This document shows positions 1-12,258 of a DNA stretch of 64,000 nt, piece after piece (position 1 is the first letter of the stretch; every line of letters begins with the position of its first letter). The notes under the pieces were generated by a model, which did not search any database, was not told the DNA's origin, and saw only the letters and a program-made list of their open reading frames with translations. Both the position numbers and the translations under genes were made by a program. The DNA lies in the NCBI GenBank assembly GCA_015680685.1, contig MNCI01027083.1, positions 23,174-87,173 on the forward strand, written 5' to 3'. The stretch is from Gnetum montanum. Taxonomy: Eukaryota > Streptophyta > Gnetopsida > Gnetales > Gnetaceae.

Positions 1-870
1 ATTACAAGGATTCTTTGATGTGATTTGTTATAACCTCTATTGTTCTTTCTACATACTAATGTTGCATCATCATCACTATCACTCATTTTATAAATTCTAA
101 CATTACTTGGAAGAATGTAGCATTCCTTGAGATTTTTTGTGTCTAATTATCATCTTCTTTAGAGATTTCCAACATTTAGAATATTTAGTAACTTTGTTAC
201 TACCTCTATTGAATATGGCACTATGACTTAATTTTTTCAATGGCATCATCTTTTTTATTCTTCCAAAATTGATAGACTTATCCCAAGTACCATTCACCAT
301 TGCTTGAAATGGTGGGTCACAAATGAGAGATTTGTAGCTGCTCATAGATTTTAGCATGTGAAAACTTCATAAATGGTCCACACTTTAACTCTACTATGAT
401 AGTGGACATAATGGAATTCTCTTTTATTTCTTGTAAACACTCATTTGAGAGTGTGAGGCACTTTCATTCCTTAGGAGTAGGTGGTGCATTACCTTCTATT
501 TTTAAAGATTACTCTATCATATATGTGAGTTGATGGATGCTATAAGAATGAGTGTCTTACTTCGTAGGTGGATATTTTTCACTAGCTTATCCTTTACCTC
601 TTACTATAGGTCTTTTCCCTCTTAGTTATGATGGTCCTTCTACTTTGAGTCTCTTAGGAGGCATCTACATTCATGAAGAATTTTAAGATTCAACATATAA
701 TTTAGAAAAATATCTAATGGTCCATAACCCTTCATAGAGTTTTTGGATTTTGATCAAAATATTTCCTTATAATCAATTATAGTTTTGATTGAGATTGTAA
801 AGTTAGAAAAATTTGTAACTTGTATAAAATCTTGTCCAAGAAAAAATCTTAATCAAATAAGTTCTATTGA
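1..870 (-). pseudogene. Athila-like element, protease-side remains (5' element 0)
   Basis: By position this should be the gag-protease junction and protease of the element whose 5' LTR starts at 3324. Read on the minus strand, it contains only short broken reading frames; the longest is 103-357, 84 residues, with no motif I recognise. The assignment comes from collinearity with the better preserved relative at 57-58.4 kb: the stretch around 1095-1330 aligns by eye with 58180-58450, so lower coordinates should match the protease. No aspartic protease D-T/S-G triad is legible. The element continues off the left edge. Confidence 0.4.
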
Positions 871-899
871 TTACAAGCAAACTTATCTTCAATGGCCCA

Positions 900-3178
900 C
901 CACAATCTTTAATTTCTTATTTAGAACATGTTCAAATGGTTATTTGGGAAAAAACTAATTTTATTGGATTATATGATATTAGAATATTATTATCTTTTAT
1001 AATTCTTACCCTTGCGTTGTTCTTCTACCTATTAGAAAATTTAACACAATTTGCAAAACCTATGCACCATGCTCTCTCCCACAACTAAGTTGATCACTCC
1101 ATGAGTGGCATTTTCCATGATTTTGGTTGGTATCACTACTACTAGTATTTCTCTTGTGATTGAGGATAGGCCCCACTTGGATAGTATGGTTGCTAGTAGG
1201 GCTATTTGAAATTACTCTGAAGATAAGATAATTTCTTTGGTATTTTTTTTCTTGACAAAATTTGGATTGGATACATGTGTCTTGAACTCTTGTAAGTGGG
1301 CCATGATAGGGAAACTTCCTTGAGGATGTTCATATTAGCACACATTACACCCTTCTTCGTATTTTGAACTTGAGTTAGTTAGTTTCTCCACTATAGAAAC
1401 TTTCCCTTTGTTTTTGTAGTTTTCACATCCATTATCTCTTTTTCTTCTTTTTGTTCTTACCTCTATTAAAGGCTTGTTAGGTCCTTTCCTTTGCTATCTT
1501 TTATGCTATAGTAAACTTCTCATCTATAGAATACCACATTTTTTCTACCTTTGTTGCAATATCATTGACTGATTTTTGTTTAGATATGGTATGATGCAGG
1601 ATTTTATCTTCTAATGTTTCTTACTCTTGTGATTCACATATCCTTACATCCCTTTTTTCTATTTGCTATATCTTTGTTATACTTTTTAACTAATTCCCTT
1701 TTCCTTAGATCTCCTTCCTCTTTTTCCACCTCATCTATCAACCATTCGATCTAAGCATATACTCCAAGGGTTTCTCTTTTTTTATTCCTTAGTGCATCAA
1801 TGATATGCCATAGTTATTCATGTTGAGAAAATTTGTGGCCTAGGCATCTTTCTAATAAGTAATAGTACCTACCTATTGGTGCATCAAAGGATTCATGTAT
1901 CCCTTGTTTCCATCCTTAGATCTATTTTCTCATAATTGACACTCTAGAATAGGTTTGATACTTATCATTAAATAGTTATAGTATGGTACTTCAGCTTTGA
2001 ATTAATTCTAGCTCTAAGGATTTATACAAGCTCTCTACTTTCTTTATGGGCTTTTTGGAAGTCAATTTCAATTTTTGTTAATCATTCTCTATGTTTTGTA
2101 GGGCACAAGCATCATGGAAGGCTTGGAGATGGTTTTGTGAATCTGCATTATAGATACCTTTGAATTTTGAAATATTATTCTTGTCAAGTCACTTGATGCG
2201 ATTGTCCCTTAAATGCCTACTAGGAATGTACAAAACTTCCCTAATGTTGATCATGTTATGAGTGGCTAATAAGGGTTCTTCACGGTCTTTAGGTTTATGA
2301 GCTATGTTGCAGTGGTAACCCCTTTGATGCTCATGATGCTCTCTCCTTTCATAGCTGATTCTTTCTTCCATTTGTTCATGGTTATCTCTCTCATTATTAG
2401 GATGCTTTCTTCTATGTACATGTGTCTTATGATCTCTTCTTATTTTGGCATCATGATCCCTTAGTCTTCATTCTCTCTTGTCAATATCTATTGATGAATG
2501 TGAGGAAGAAGATGGAGGAGTTTGAAAATGGTGTTGGATAGTTGTCCTTCTATGACTTCTTGATTCATCTCTTCTTGATCCATTGTAGGTCTTAGGCCTT
2601 GAATTCCTCATAAGTTTAGAGTCTTCCTTATTTCTTCCAGGGGTTTCTGCAAGAGCTAAAATGTAGTTTTATTTGATAGGATCTTTAATACAAATGACTG
2701 ATGTTTGGGAATGAGATCCATGAGTTTGATAGAATTGTTTAGCATGGAATAGAACATCTTCTTCTTTTTCAAGGACAACTATCTATGATGCCTTCTTTCC
2801 TTTGTTTTGTTCATATCTTGCCTTCATAATGGTATCCCTTCTAGCTTAAGTCTTTGTTGGATAGTATGGCCTAGTCATGTTTTTAGTGACTTGATATCCT
2901 TCTTTTACATGACCAAGATGTAACCTCATGAGGGTTGCCTAAAGCATTAATCATGCTAAACATTTTAGTGGTAAGACAATGTTTCCCTATAGGTCTCTCC
3001 ATTTGAGCTGTGCATCTTGGTGAAAAATGAATGTAAACTTAAGATAATAAGAATCAGTAATAGTATATGAAATTTTGGTTTGCATTGGTGCACTCCAATC
3101 TTCTTCATTGTAGTCTTTGTCATGACTTTTAATAAAATCAATTACAGATAGATGTTTTTCTTTAGTTGTAGAAGTCAT
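900..3178 (-). pseudogene. Athila-like gag, decayed
   Basis: This is the minus-strand capsid polyprotein of a Ty3/gypsy element. The start is taken at 3178 (reading MTSTTKEKHLSV), about 125 bases after the primer-binding site. The first 63 residues are open. They include FTFIFHQDAQLKWRDL, which parallels FTFILHLVKHLWWRDM in the gag at 60.2 kb. A second open piece (2371-2189) has IPSRHLRDNRIK, matching IPTKHVKDSRIK at 59.3 kb. An RRE/H-rich stretch lies between. Many stops and frameshifts follow. Homology to the 58-60 kb copy is seen directly; the Athila label rests on that copy's integrase and protease. Confidence 0.6.
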
Positions 3179-3302
3179 TTTGGTTTATGTAACTCTTAAG
3201 TGTATGTACATTTTTAATAAATTATTCTATGTGTGAAATATGCACATTGTAATACTTGATACAATGAACTTTGTAAAATTAACTAACTAACAAACATTGA
3301 CA

Positions 3303-3322
3303 CATCCCTAGCAATGTCACCA
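3303..3322 (-). promoter_or_regulatory. Primer-binding site, element 0
   Basis: On the minus strand, TGGTGACATTGCTAGGG lies two bases after the LTR end. It resembles the TGGCGCCGTTGCCGGGG tRNA-Asp-type primer site of Athila elements with several substitutions. It also resembles the site at 60389-60407 (TGGCACCATTGTTTAGGGG). Confidence 0.6.
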
Positions 3323-3323
3323 A

Positions 3324-4512
3324 TGATGAGTGGTTTGGTATTCCAACACTCAACCATACAAGTTACAAGTGTTTACACATGACTAGATCATAATCTGCAA
3401 ATGGACAATGTAAGTATACTAGTAAATTGATATTAAGTTTGTGATCATTGTCTTCCCACTTAGAGTTAGTGAGGTATAAATTATATGGTTTAACTCTTAG
3501 TGAGCTATATGATGAATTGATGTTATTTGAATTTAAGTGTGCTAAGTGTAAGCATGATGAAAATGATTATAATTTTTATTTCTAAGTACAATGAAATTGT
3601 AAATATATTCTATCCTATGACAATAACCATATGTTTCTATCCTAGGTTGATGTAACTATTACTAGGATTACCAAGTCACTATTGGGTTATCAAAAAATTA
3701 CACTTTATGCTCAAAAATAGTTGTACTTATTCTACCTTAATAATGGACATTGGAATAGCAAATGATTTAGTAAAAGTAAATAAATGAATAAAAGTAGACA
3801 TTATGAAAAAGTAAAACTATGTTAAGTGATATGCTAAATTGATGAAGAATAGTCTTGATCTTTATTATCGTTCATGGATTGTGTCCAAGAAAAATCCACT
3901 TGACTAAAAATTCCATACAACTATAATTTACTACAATGTAGGCATTTATTCTAACTCTAACTTTATAAAAACAAATTACAAGAATTTTTCTAAGCGTTGT
4001 CAAAAACTTGTTACTTCGATGCGATGGTGGGTTGGTATTTATAGGCATGACCATGGCTTAGTACATCATATCTATGATGATGTATGTAGAGCTACAATAC
4101 CATAGATATGATACAATAGTCTATGACAAAACTTGTTTCATCACTATAACATCACATGAAAACTCTATCGAAAACTCCATCCACAATCTAAATGAAGTGC
4201 ATACAAGGATTAAAACACCTTCACACTAAAGGATATCATCTTGGTACCACTTAGAACAAAGCTAGAAGATGGGTCCATGTTATAAAGTATACTATTAGAA
4301 CCAAAAACAATTACTAATTAACTAAAGTATTGATCAAAAAATAATCATTAAATATTTATTAAAACCATTAACATTACCATTAATTTGATATTCTACCATT
4401 AACCTTGATGAGCTAGCCAAAATTTTGAGGGTAGATTACTTTCATTGTAGGAATGTGACCTTGTCTATGACTAACCCATGAGTCATATCCATGAAGGAAG
4501 CCTTGAAAGTCA
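3324..4512 (-). repeat. 5' LTR of element 0 (LTR A)
   Basis: The low end is fixed by TG at 3324 (CA on the element strand) next to the primer site. The segment aligns by eye with the LTRs at 60409-61663 and 61664-62690 near that end (CAACCATA, ACAAGTGTTTA, the GTAT/TGATCAT blocks). The high end near 4512 is tentative and comes from similarity of AAGCCTTGAAAGTCA to the high end of the 60.4-kb LTR. If correct, the length of about 1.19 kb is close to that LTR's 1.26 kb. The partner LTR is outside the window. Confidence 0.55.
4036..4044 (-). promoter_or_regulatory. TATA box in LTR A
   Basis: CTATAAATA on the minus strand lies in the middle of the LTR. The equivalent place in the related LTRs (22371, 61147, 62376) also holds one. 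This is the probable core promoter of the element. Confidence 0.5.
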
Positions 4513-6302
4513 AAGGAATCATTAAGATAACAAATAATTAAATTATAATCCAATCAAATCCCATGCTTATGAATATCACTTATAAGCCAAATCATAAGTC
4601 GAATATGAAATCATTAAGTATGAATCATGAGTTATGAGGATCACAAGGGAAACATCACCTAGTCTATGATTCTACCTCGCTATTTCATAATGTAGTAGCA
4701 TTAAGAGCCTGCCAATAGACTCCAATGATCTATAGTTATCACAAGGTTCAACAAATCCTCATTTAATAGTTCTAAGGTGAATTAATAAATTGATTTCAAA
4801 TTTATGTGAGTTCTCTTGGGTATTGAATGCCCCTTTCTTAGGTGAGGTGCTCTCCATTTTATACAAGAAGAGTTTACATCTTAAATTTGGGAAAAATTTA
4901 TAAGATAGACATGTCAGTTTTCATTGAAGAAATTAATATGGATCAATACTATTATGGGGAGATATCAATCTAAATCATGATGGAGATGGCTCTCGATTGT
5001 CAATCTTCGTAGCATTTGTAGCATGGATTAATATCCCATTTCTATGAAAAGTTATAGATTTATTTTGATCTAATGTTATTGATTTCTATCATTTTTGTAT
5101 GAAGATTGATACAAGTTAATTCTAGCAATGTGGATTGATATGTTGCTATTACTATAGAGATCAATCTAATTTGGGTCGATAGAAGTCAATTTCTACCCCT
5201 ATTACTACAAAGATCGATAAAAGTTGGGTTCATACAAGTTGATTCTAGCATATGTGGATTAGTATGTTTATCCTTGGATCAATATGTTTATCCTTGGAAT
5301 ATAAAGTCTTTGATGCAAATTGATATGTTATCAATTCATATCCTGTGATAACACAAACTTAACAAAGTGATTAGTACATGTCATGTACCATTGAGGAATT
5401 CAATGTACTTTGATATGGTAAAATAATAGAAAAATAAAAATTTAAACTATTTTTGCATTAAAATTTAAGAAATTTGGGGATTCATCATAGCCCCCTATGA
5501 GCCTTTGGGTAGCACTTGACCAACTAAGATGAATAGTACCCTTGGCATGCATAAATATAAAAAAGTACATGCTATTGACTATTCAAAATCATAGCATTAA
5601 TAATCTTCTCTCATGGCCCAAAATTCTCTAAGCCCAACTATAACACCAAGAAATCACACTAATTTATTATGCATAGTAAATGTTTCCTTAGATATGAAAA
5701 TAGAACTAATAGAAATCACTCAATTTTTGTAGAGTTGGAATACAAGGAAGATGAAGCGAAAGACATGGTGGGAGAATCTTTGCAAATAATGAAACTTGTA
5801 TCTATGCTTGAGTTATTCTTATTTGTTAAAGAAATTGTTTAACCTTCTATTTATTTGTACTTCTAAAATCTAGCATTTCCCAGCTTTCTTTTTTAGCAAC
5901 GTTGATTTATAGTTGTAGGTTTAGCTACACGTCTAATGTGTTGATTCAGAAAATCAAAATTTGACAGTTGGATCATAATTAGCTCTATGTTTATTTTATA
6001 TTTGTGAAATTGTAAATTTTTATTTTGACTATCATCTAAGTCTTGGTAAGAAGAAACATCTAAGAATATTAATGAGCTTGGTACATAGTTTTATAGGGTA
6101 CATTTTATTGGTACCAAGGATCCATCATTTATTATTATTAGTATTCAATTTGGTTGAGTATACTGTTGATACATTTTGCTTCTGGTAGATAGTGAGCATA
6201 AATTTGTGATACTAATGTATACTAGAATGGAAAGAAATATTATCTTCAGATTTTGTATAATTGATTTTTGTGACCCTCTAGTTTACTTAAATTTAGTAGT
6301 TT
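4513..6302. other. AT-rich DNA without recognisable genes
   Basis: No open frame or domain is supported on either strand. There is a short direct duplication of a TATGTTTATCCTTGGATCAA unit at about 5262-5301 and several loose repeats of GATTGATATGTT-like text at 5040-5350. Probably worn repeat DNA. Confidence 0.4.
5262..5301. repeat. Two-copy 20-21 bp tandem repeat
   Basis: TATGTTTATCCTTGG occurs twice in direct succession, separated by ATCAA. A small local duplication with no gene context. Confidence 0.6.
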
Positions 6303-6533
6303 TGTAATAACATTGCCCTGNTTCAGAGCCATGTAGTTCTTCATGTGGGTGTAGTATGAAGAGGACTAAGAAAGGGATGCAACATGAGAGAGTCTTGCTG
6401 CTAGCTTGGTACCACCAAGCTAGGGTGGGTTTTCTAACACTTGAGTGCCACTCAAGGGTACCTTAGAGTGTTTTATGATCCTTGAACCATGGGGAGAGCC
6501 CAGGAGAACCTCTATCCTAAGACATGTCTTACA
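6303..6533 (-). repeat. 3' LTR of the 6.3-12.3 kb element, with assembly gap
   Basis: Starts TGTAATAACATTGCCCTG, then a single N at 6321, then resumes at a point equivalent to about 12047 of the partner LTR. About 340 bp of LTR are therefore missing at the N. Confidence 0.75.
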
Positions 6534-9500
6534 ATGCTTCCTCATACAAAAGAAGTGACATCCTCAAAGTAGAGCCTAGGATAACTTTGAAAGTACACTT
6601 CAGGTATGGGTTTGGAGCTTTGTCAACTCTAAGGAATCCCTCAACTCAACTAACACCAAGCTTGAAGGAATGTACAAACTCCAACACCTGATATGTCCTT
6701 CCATCCAAGACATTACATGAAACATAAAGAGCGCTTGGAGAAACCTAAAGACTTTCCCTTCTCTATGACAAGAAAGATAAGTTCAATCTAAAGGACCAAT
6801 GTCTCTATGGAATTCCCTAGATCTATCCATTATTAGATCTAGTGACTTATCTTCCTTTATAGATCCATACCTATGTAAGAGAAAGTTCTCTTCATCCATA
6901 AGTCTAGATGAGTTTCATTTTGAATGGCATCTTAGCACCCATCAATTTCCTTGATTTTTTTATTGATTTTTAGGACTCACGAGAACAACTGCCCATCTTG
7001 GTGATGGACTTGGAATCTTAAAACTAAGAGAGAACATGCTGTAAAAGAGCCATGTCTTCATAAGCAACTCAAGCTTACCAAAACCCCAAGTTCTACTTCT
7101 CACATCAAGATGCATGGGGTCTCACTAGTCTAGCCATCTATGTATTGGATCATCACATTTATACCATCCACATATTTTCTTTTGTTTTTCCGCATTACAT
7201 ATATTTAGGCTAGAAGGAGGGGAGTTGAGCATGATCTCCCTTCAAAATAAGGTACAGAGGTAGATCTTTTGAGTTTGACTTTGCCATCTATAGACACACC
7301 AATATCACAATCCACATTTTATCAACCAAAACTATTCCATATGCTATTCAAGAGAGAAGATCCAAAATTTATTTGAAAAACTTCTTCATGAGAACACCTA
7401 CTCAAGTGCTAGAATAAGTGGAGGATGGGTTGGGCAACTAGCCTTAAGATAGTCCTCCATAAATGTGTCTCATGCCAACCACTACCACATGGTCCATCAC
7501 AACCACTATGTCCCATTTATGGGAAAGGATCAACTATATTTACATCTTATAAGCTATCCTTCCCACTCCAAGAGATGGGACAAGCACCATTTTATGAATA
7601 CTTAGTAGAAGAAAGCATGTATAATTACCTCAAAGGACAATCATTGTCATGAATTTTCTAAGAAACATCTAGGTTTCTAGAATCTAAATTTTCCTACCAT
7701 GTTAGGAACAACTACAACTCATGATCAACAAATTTCATTGGATTTTTGAACCTGAAGGGAAGATCCTCTTTGGAAGGTTTCTTCCATAGGTAGGTGCAAC
7801 AACCCAACTACATCGTACCCATGGTACATGAAAAAGTAGTCCACATAGCAAACATAGCCATATTGTCAAACTACTACCAATTAAGGGAAGACATAGATTC
7901 ATAGGTCTTACCCACATTCGATTCCACCTCACAACTTAACTCGACAAGCCAAAGAGTTCATCCCCAAAACTTCCCTAGAGAGGGATTCCATTTCACCATA
8001 GTAGGTCTAGGTTTTCTATTTCATACACACAAATCCATCCCATTTACAAAAATTGTGGTGCACAAGCCCACACCACTACCTATTATCATTGATCCCAAAT
8101 AATGAACTCAAGAGTTACCAAGGATAGTTTGCCCATAGGAGGACTAGGTCCTTGAGACAATTTGAAATGACAACAAATGGAAATCACCATCATCAACTAC
8201 CAACTCAAAATAATCCATGATTCATCCCCAAAGGATTTACAATAAGGGAGGTCCACTAGAGAGTCCCTACCAAGGAGTTCCTTTGAAGATTCAATCTAAG
8301 AGAGAGTACATAAGATCACACCTTGGTTACAAGAAGAGATATATAAATTTAGGCTACATCAATAACATGGAATCACAAGGGAGATTCCATGAATTCAATT
8401 ATGGTAATAATATCCTATCTCTAAAAAAAAGTCTTAAGAGGTTAGGCACATGGGGCTACTGCTTGGAACAAGTCCAAACATCAATTGCCTTTGAATCCCA
8501 ACTATAAGAACAACTATCTCAATTCAACCTACATCGATCTATTGGAAACTTAAGAAGCATCCATCAGAATGGAGAATGACCCCTCATAGACTAGAAAATC
8601 ACCAAGTAGTGCTTGGTCATGCTATTCCACCAAAGAGGTTAGGACACTAACATAATTCAACAATACACCAAAGTACATCAGAGAGATGGGGCAATATAAC
8701 ATAGCCTTCAAGAGCACCATAAGCCCCTAGTCATGAGAGCACATCATAGACCACAAAGCACCATAAGCTCTAATCATGAGAGCATAGGCTCAAGTGTTTT
8801 TCAACACATATAGGTCCACCATGTAGAGCCTCTAAGAGAAATCAATGTATGCATAACTATAACACAATTTGTTCAAGGATGGACCACCATCCCAATGCTT
8901 GCAAAAAATTACTCTAAAGACCAAATCCAGCTATGGAAGAGGGAGTCTAGGTGTTGGTACCCAAAACTCAACTCTAACCTATATCTAGTCATGATAGCAT
9001 CACCTTGGATTTGAATATTCAGTCAACCATTGAAACTCAGATAGCCATCACAAACCACCCACTATCAGGACCAAGTTCATCAAACCAATTGTTTGAATTT
9101 TAGGCTGCATTCCACCATCAATCATCCATGAATAAAATTTATGCCAATCAAGGAACCCAAAAGGAAGAATTCCACAACTTATCTTATCTCAAGAATGCTC
9201 ATTGAAGGACATACCATCATGGCATGCCCAAATCACCAGGAACACAAAGCATTAGTTTGGAAGCACCTCAAGAAAGAAAATGCCCTAGCATCCTTTTTGC
9301 AACACTGTTTGCCAAAAATAGGATTTTTCATAGGGCTTTTAGAAGATTTCATATCAAGGCAGAAAGGCTTCTTACAAACATAGAGATGAGGTGCTTCAAG
9401 GATGAGCACATTAAAAGCATTGTACACCAAGTTTGGCCTTGTCATGGGGTGTGGCACAAGCCTACAATAAGGGTAAATCTAATTTACATAGGGAATTAAC

Positions 9501-11673
9501 ATCTAGCACTTTTGTGTGCAGAATCTATCAAAACTGAGGTCATCACAATAATACATTACAATCTTACACACTCAAGGATAGGAATACATTTGGTGGGCAT
9601 AATACATGACATTTGGGAATGCTACCTAGGCCTAGAAGGCTATAGGACAAACTACTTGAGCCCATCCTAAGTTGAAGGGTTTAGGCCACTAGGAGCAACA
9701 CCAATGCTGCATCATGCTATTTTGAGAAAAAGCTATCTCTATTTCTACATGTACAAAAACCACAGTTGCACTGCATCCACTACAAAACTACCATCAAAAG
9801 AAAATGAACCAAGACACAAATGCAATGATTGAATAGTGTAAGACACCAACAGAGAATCCACCACCCATCATAGTGGGACCTCAAGGCATTAGCCACTCTT
9901 GGGCCATCAGTATCTGGCATGGCCAAGGACATTGTTCTATACCATTTGCTAATCTAATATTCATAGGATCTAGTACAAAACACCATCCTTTGTTAGTGCT
10001 CATCCACCACTAAGAGGCAAACAAATCATGATGTACCAAATACTCCACCATAGTAGGGGTACTAATAAATCTAGAATCCAATGTTGGGATTCCAAGACAT
10101 AGCACTCATAGAATTAACTAAGGTCACCACTAATCACATCTTTGTACCTATGCTACTTGCAAGGTTGGAACATTAGCTCTGAAATAGAGAAGTTAGCAGG
10201 AACATGATTAGCACATTAGCCTCATTTATATCAAGCATGATCACACAATAGAGAAATATTAGTCTCACAAAATCATAGAGAGCAATACCTTAGCAACATG
10301 CATGGAGATCAATGATGCAAAACATAATTGATCAATTAGATACACTCACACAAGATATTTTTTCATGAGGCACACCAAGAGAGAGAGAGAATTGGAACTC
10401 TCTCAAAATTCTAAGATTCACATACAACAAATGTTCCCAACCATTGGCACTAGTTCCCACCAAGATCAAAATCTCAACAAATTCACAAGAGGCATGTGAT
10501 CTAGAAAATCATTATATAAACTTGAAACAGAAGGGAGACCAAGATTTAGCCAACAATAGATCTCAGCAAAGCTCTAATTCCTTCTATGAAGAGCAACATT
10601 AGAGAGGATGCATCCATAAGAAAGTCTCTCATCAAGAGAGGTGAGGTCTCAACAAGAACCAAAAATAGGATGACTTACCCTAGAAGGTTTACAAATCAAA
10701 ATTCCCAAAGAAATAACACCAATGAAAGAAGTGGTGTCATGAAACCATGGGCAACACATCTAGCTCAAATGAGGAAACATAATGCATGAAAGATCTACAA
10801 CAAGGGAAATCATGCCCAAAGCACTAGAGGTTATCAAAAAAAGGACCATGACAATTTTGGTCTTGGGATGACACACATGGCCTCAAAATACATCCTTAAC
10901 AATCCCAACAATGAGTCATCACGTAGCTTAGAGCATAAAGCCTTATGTTACGAACAATAGACATAGTAAGAGAGACATACATGAAAAGTTTGAAAATGCA
11001 GATAAGGAAGGCATGCCTACATAATAAGACAACATACAATTGAAAATATGTGCATATGAAATCTACCGACAATGATCTTAATCCATCCAAAACAAGGCTC
11101 ACCAAGAGCACATGTCCAAAGGCCCTCCATCTTGAGGTACTTGGGAACTAACATGTTCTAATTTTTAATTTCCACATTCACTGTATCTAGGGTGAGTAGG
11201 GGTGCAAGGATAATACATCTTGCACAATTCAATCACTGCCATCTTGATACATGTCATCTAGGTGGAGACCAAAGTGGAGACTAGGTCCATTTCACCCAAG
11301 ATGAACCCCTAGAGACCAAAGATGAGAGCTCCTTGAGTAACAACAATTTATAAGTTTCCAATAGAACTCTCCTATGCCATATGAAACTAAAACCATAACT
11401 AGTCCATCCACCAGTTAGCTAGTGCAAGACAACACCACAATGTAATCATTTACATCCTCTAGTAGAGAAACATACATCAATTACTCACACCATAACATCA
11501 ACCCCATAATGAAAAGCTTAAGAGTCTTACCATAAGGCAACTCTTCAAAGAACACATAAGGATATGATCCTATGTCATCCATATATATCTATTCGAAAGG
11601 ACCATAAGTAGAAAACCTTCATGGTATAACACTAATAGAGGGTACATACTTATCACAATATGATTACAAAAAT
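6534..11673 (-). other. Interior of the LTR element, no readable domains
   Basis: The longest open pieces are under 100 residues and fall on both strands with no consistent frame. A purine-rich stretch (GAGAGAGAGA) lies near 10380. I make no functional call. Confidence 0.35.
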
Positions 11674-11685
11674 GCTCTTATACCA
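11674..11685 (-). promoter_or_regulatory. Primer-binding site, tRNA-iMet type
   Basis: The minus strand reads TGGTATAAGAGC, one base from the TGGTATCAGAGC complement of plant initiator tRNA-Met. It is two bases downstream of the LTR end. This fixes the orientation of the element. Confidence 0.8.
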
Positions 11686-11687
11686 CT

Positions 11688-12258
11688 TGTAATAATGTTG
11701 CCTTGACGTTGTCCAGCACCCCAAGGAATTCACTAAGATCTAATGGATCTAGGATGGAAGACATGGGGAATATGCCTCTAATAAGTAAGCAAACCCTAGC
11801 ATGGAGTAAGTAGCACAATAGCTTCTTAATAAGAGAGCACCATAAGGAGAATCATTGAACTCTGAATGAGGACTTTGAAAATAAGTACATAAGAATTCCT
11901 ATAGACATCAATGGTGGAAGAGGTAATGATGTATCTGCAAGGGGTGCCTCACCCCTAGACCCCTTATGATATAGTGCAAGGTTTGACAAGGCACCGCACT
12001 AGAACTATCCAATCTTGGCTACCTACATATCTATGACCATCGCAAAATTAGGGCCATGTAGTTCTCCATGTAAGGAAGGTATGAAGAGGACTTAGAAATG
12101 AATGTAATAGGAGGGAGTCCTACTGCTAGCTTGGTACTGCCAAGTTGAGATGGGTTTTCTAACACTTGAGTGCCACTCAAGGGCACCTTAGAGTGTTCCA
12201 TGGTTCCTAAACCATGGGGAGAGCCCAGGAGAACCTCTATCTTGAAGCATCTCTTACA
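11688..12258 (-). repeat. 5' LTR of the 6.3-12.3 kb element
   Basis: 571 bp, TG...CA, complete copy. It matches 6303-6533 on both sides of the gap in that copy. Confidence 0.75.

Larger units (their letters stand above)
6303..12258 (-). mobile_element. LTR retrotransposon with Met-tRNA primer site, no recognisable pol
   Basis: Two direct repeats (6303-6533 and 11688-12258) bound the element. Both begin TGTAATAA and end CTTACA. They share long matches such as CACTTGAGTGCCACTCAAGG and GGGGAGAGCCCAGGAGAACC. Flanks AGTTT (6298-6302) and AATTT (12259-12263) fit a 5-bp target duplication with one change. The primer site places the 5' LTR on the right, so the element runs on the minus strand. The interior of about 5.15 kb shows only short unmatched frames (for example 8217-8507 +, 9233-9457 -, 7735-7932 -). 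I could not find protease, integrase, RT or RNase H motifs in any frame, so it is either a large non-autonomous derivative or too decayed to read. The tRNA-Met site is common in Copia elements, but the superfamily is not proven. Confidence 0.7.
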
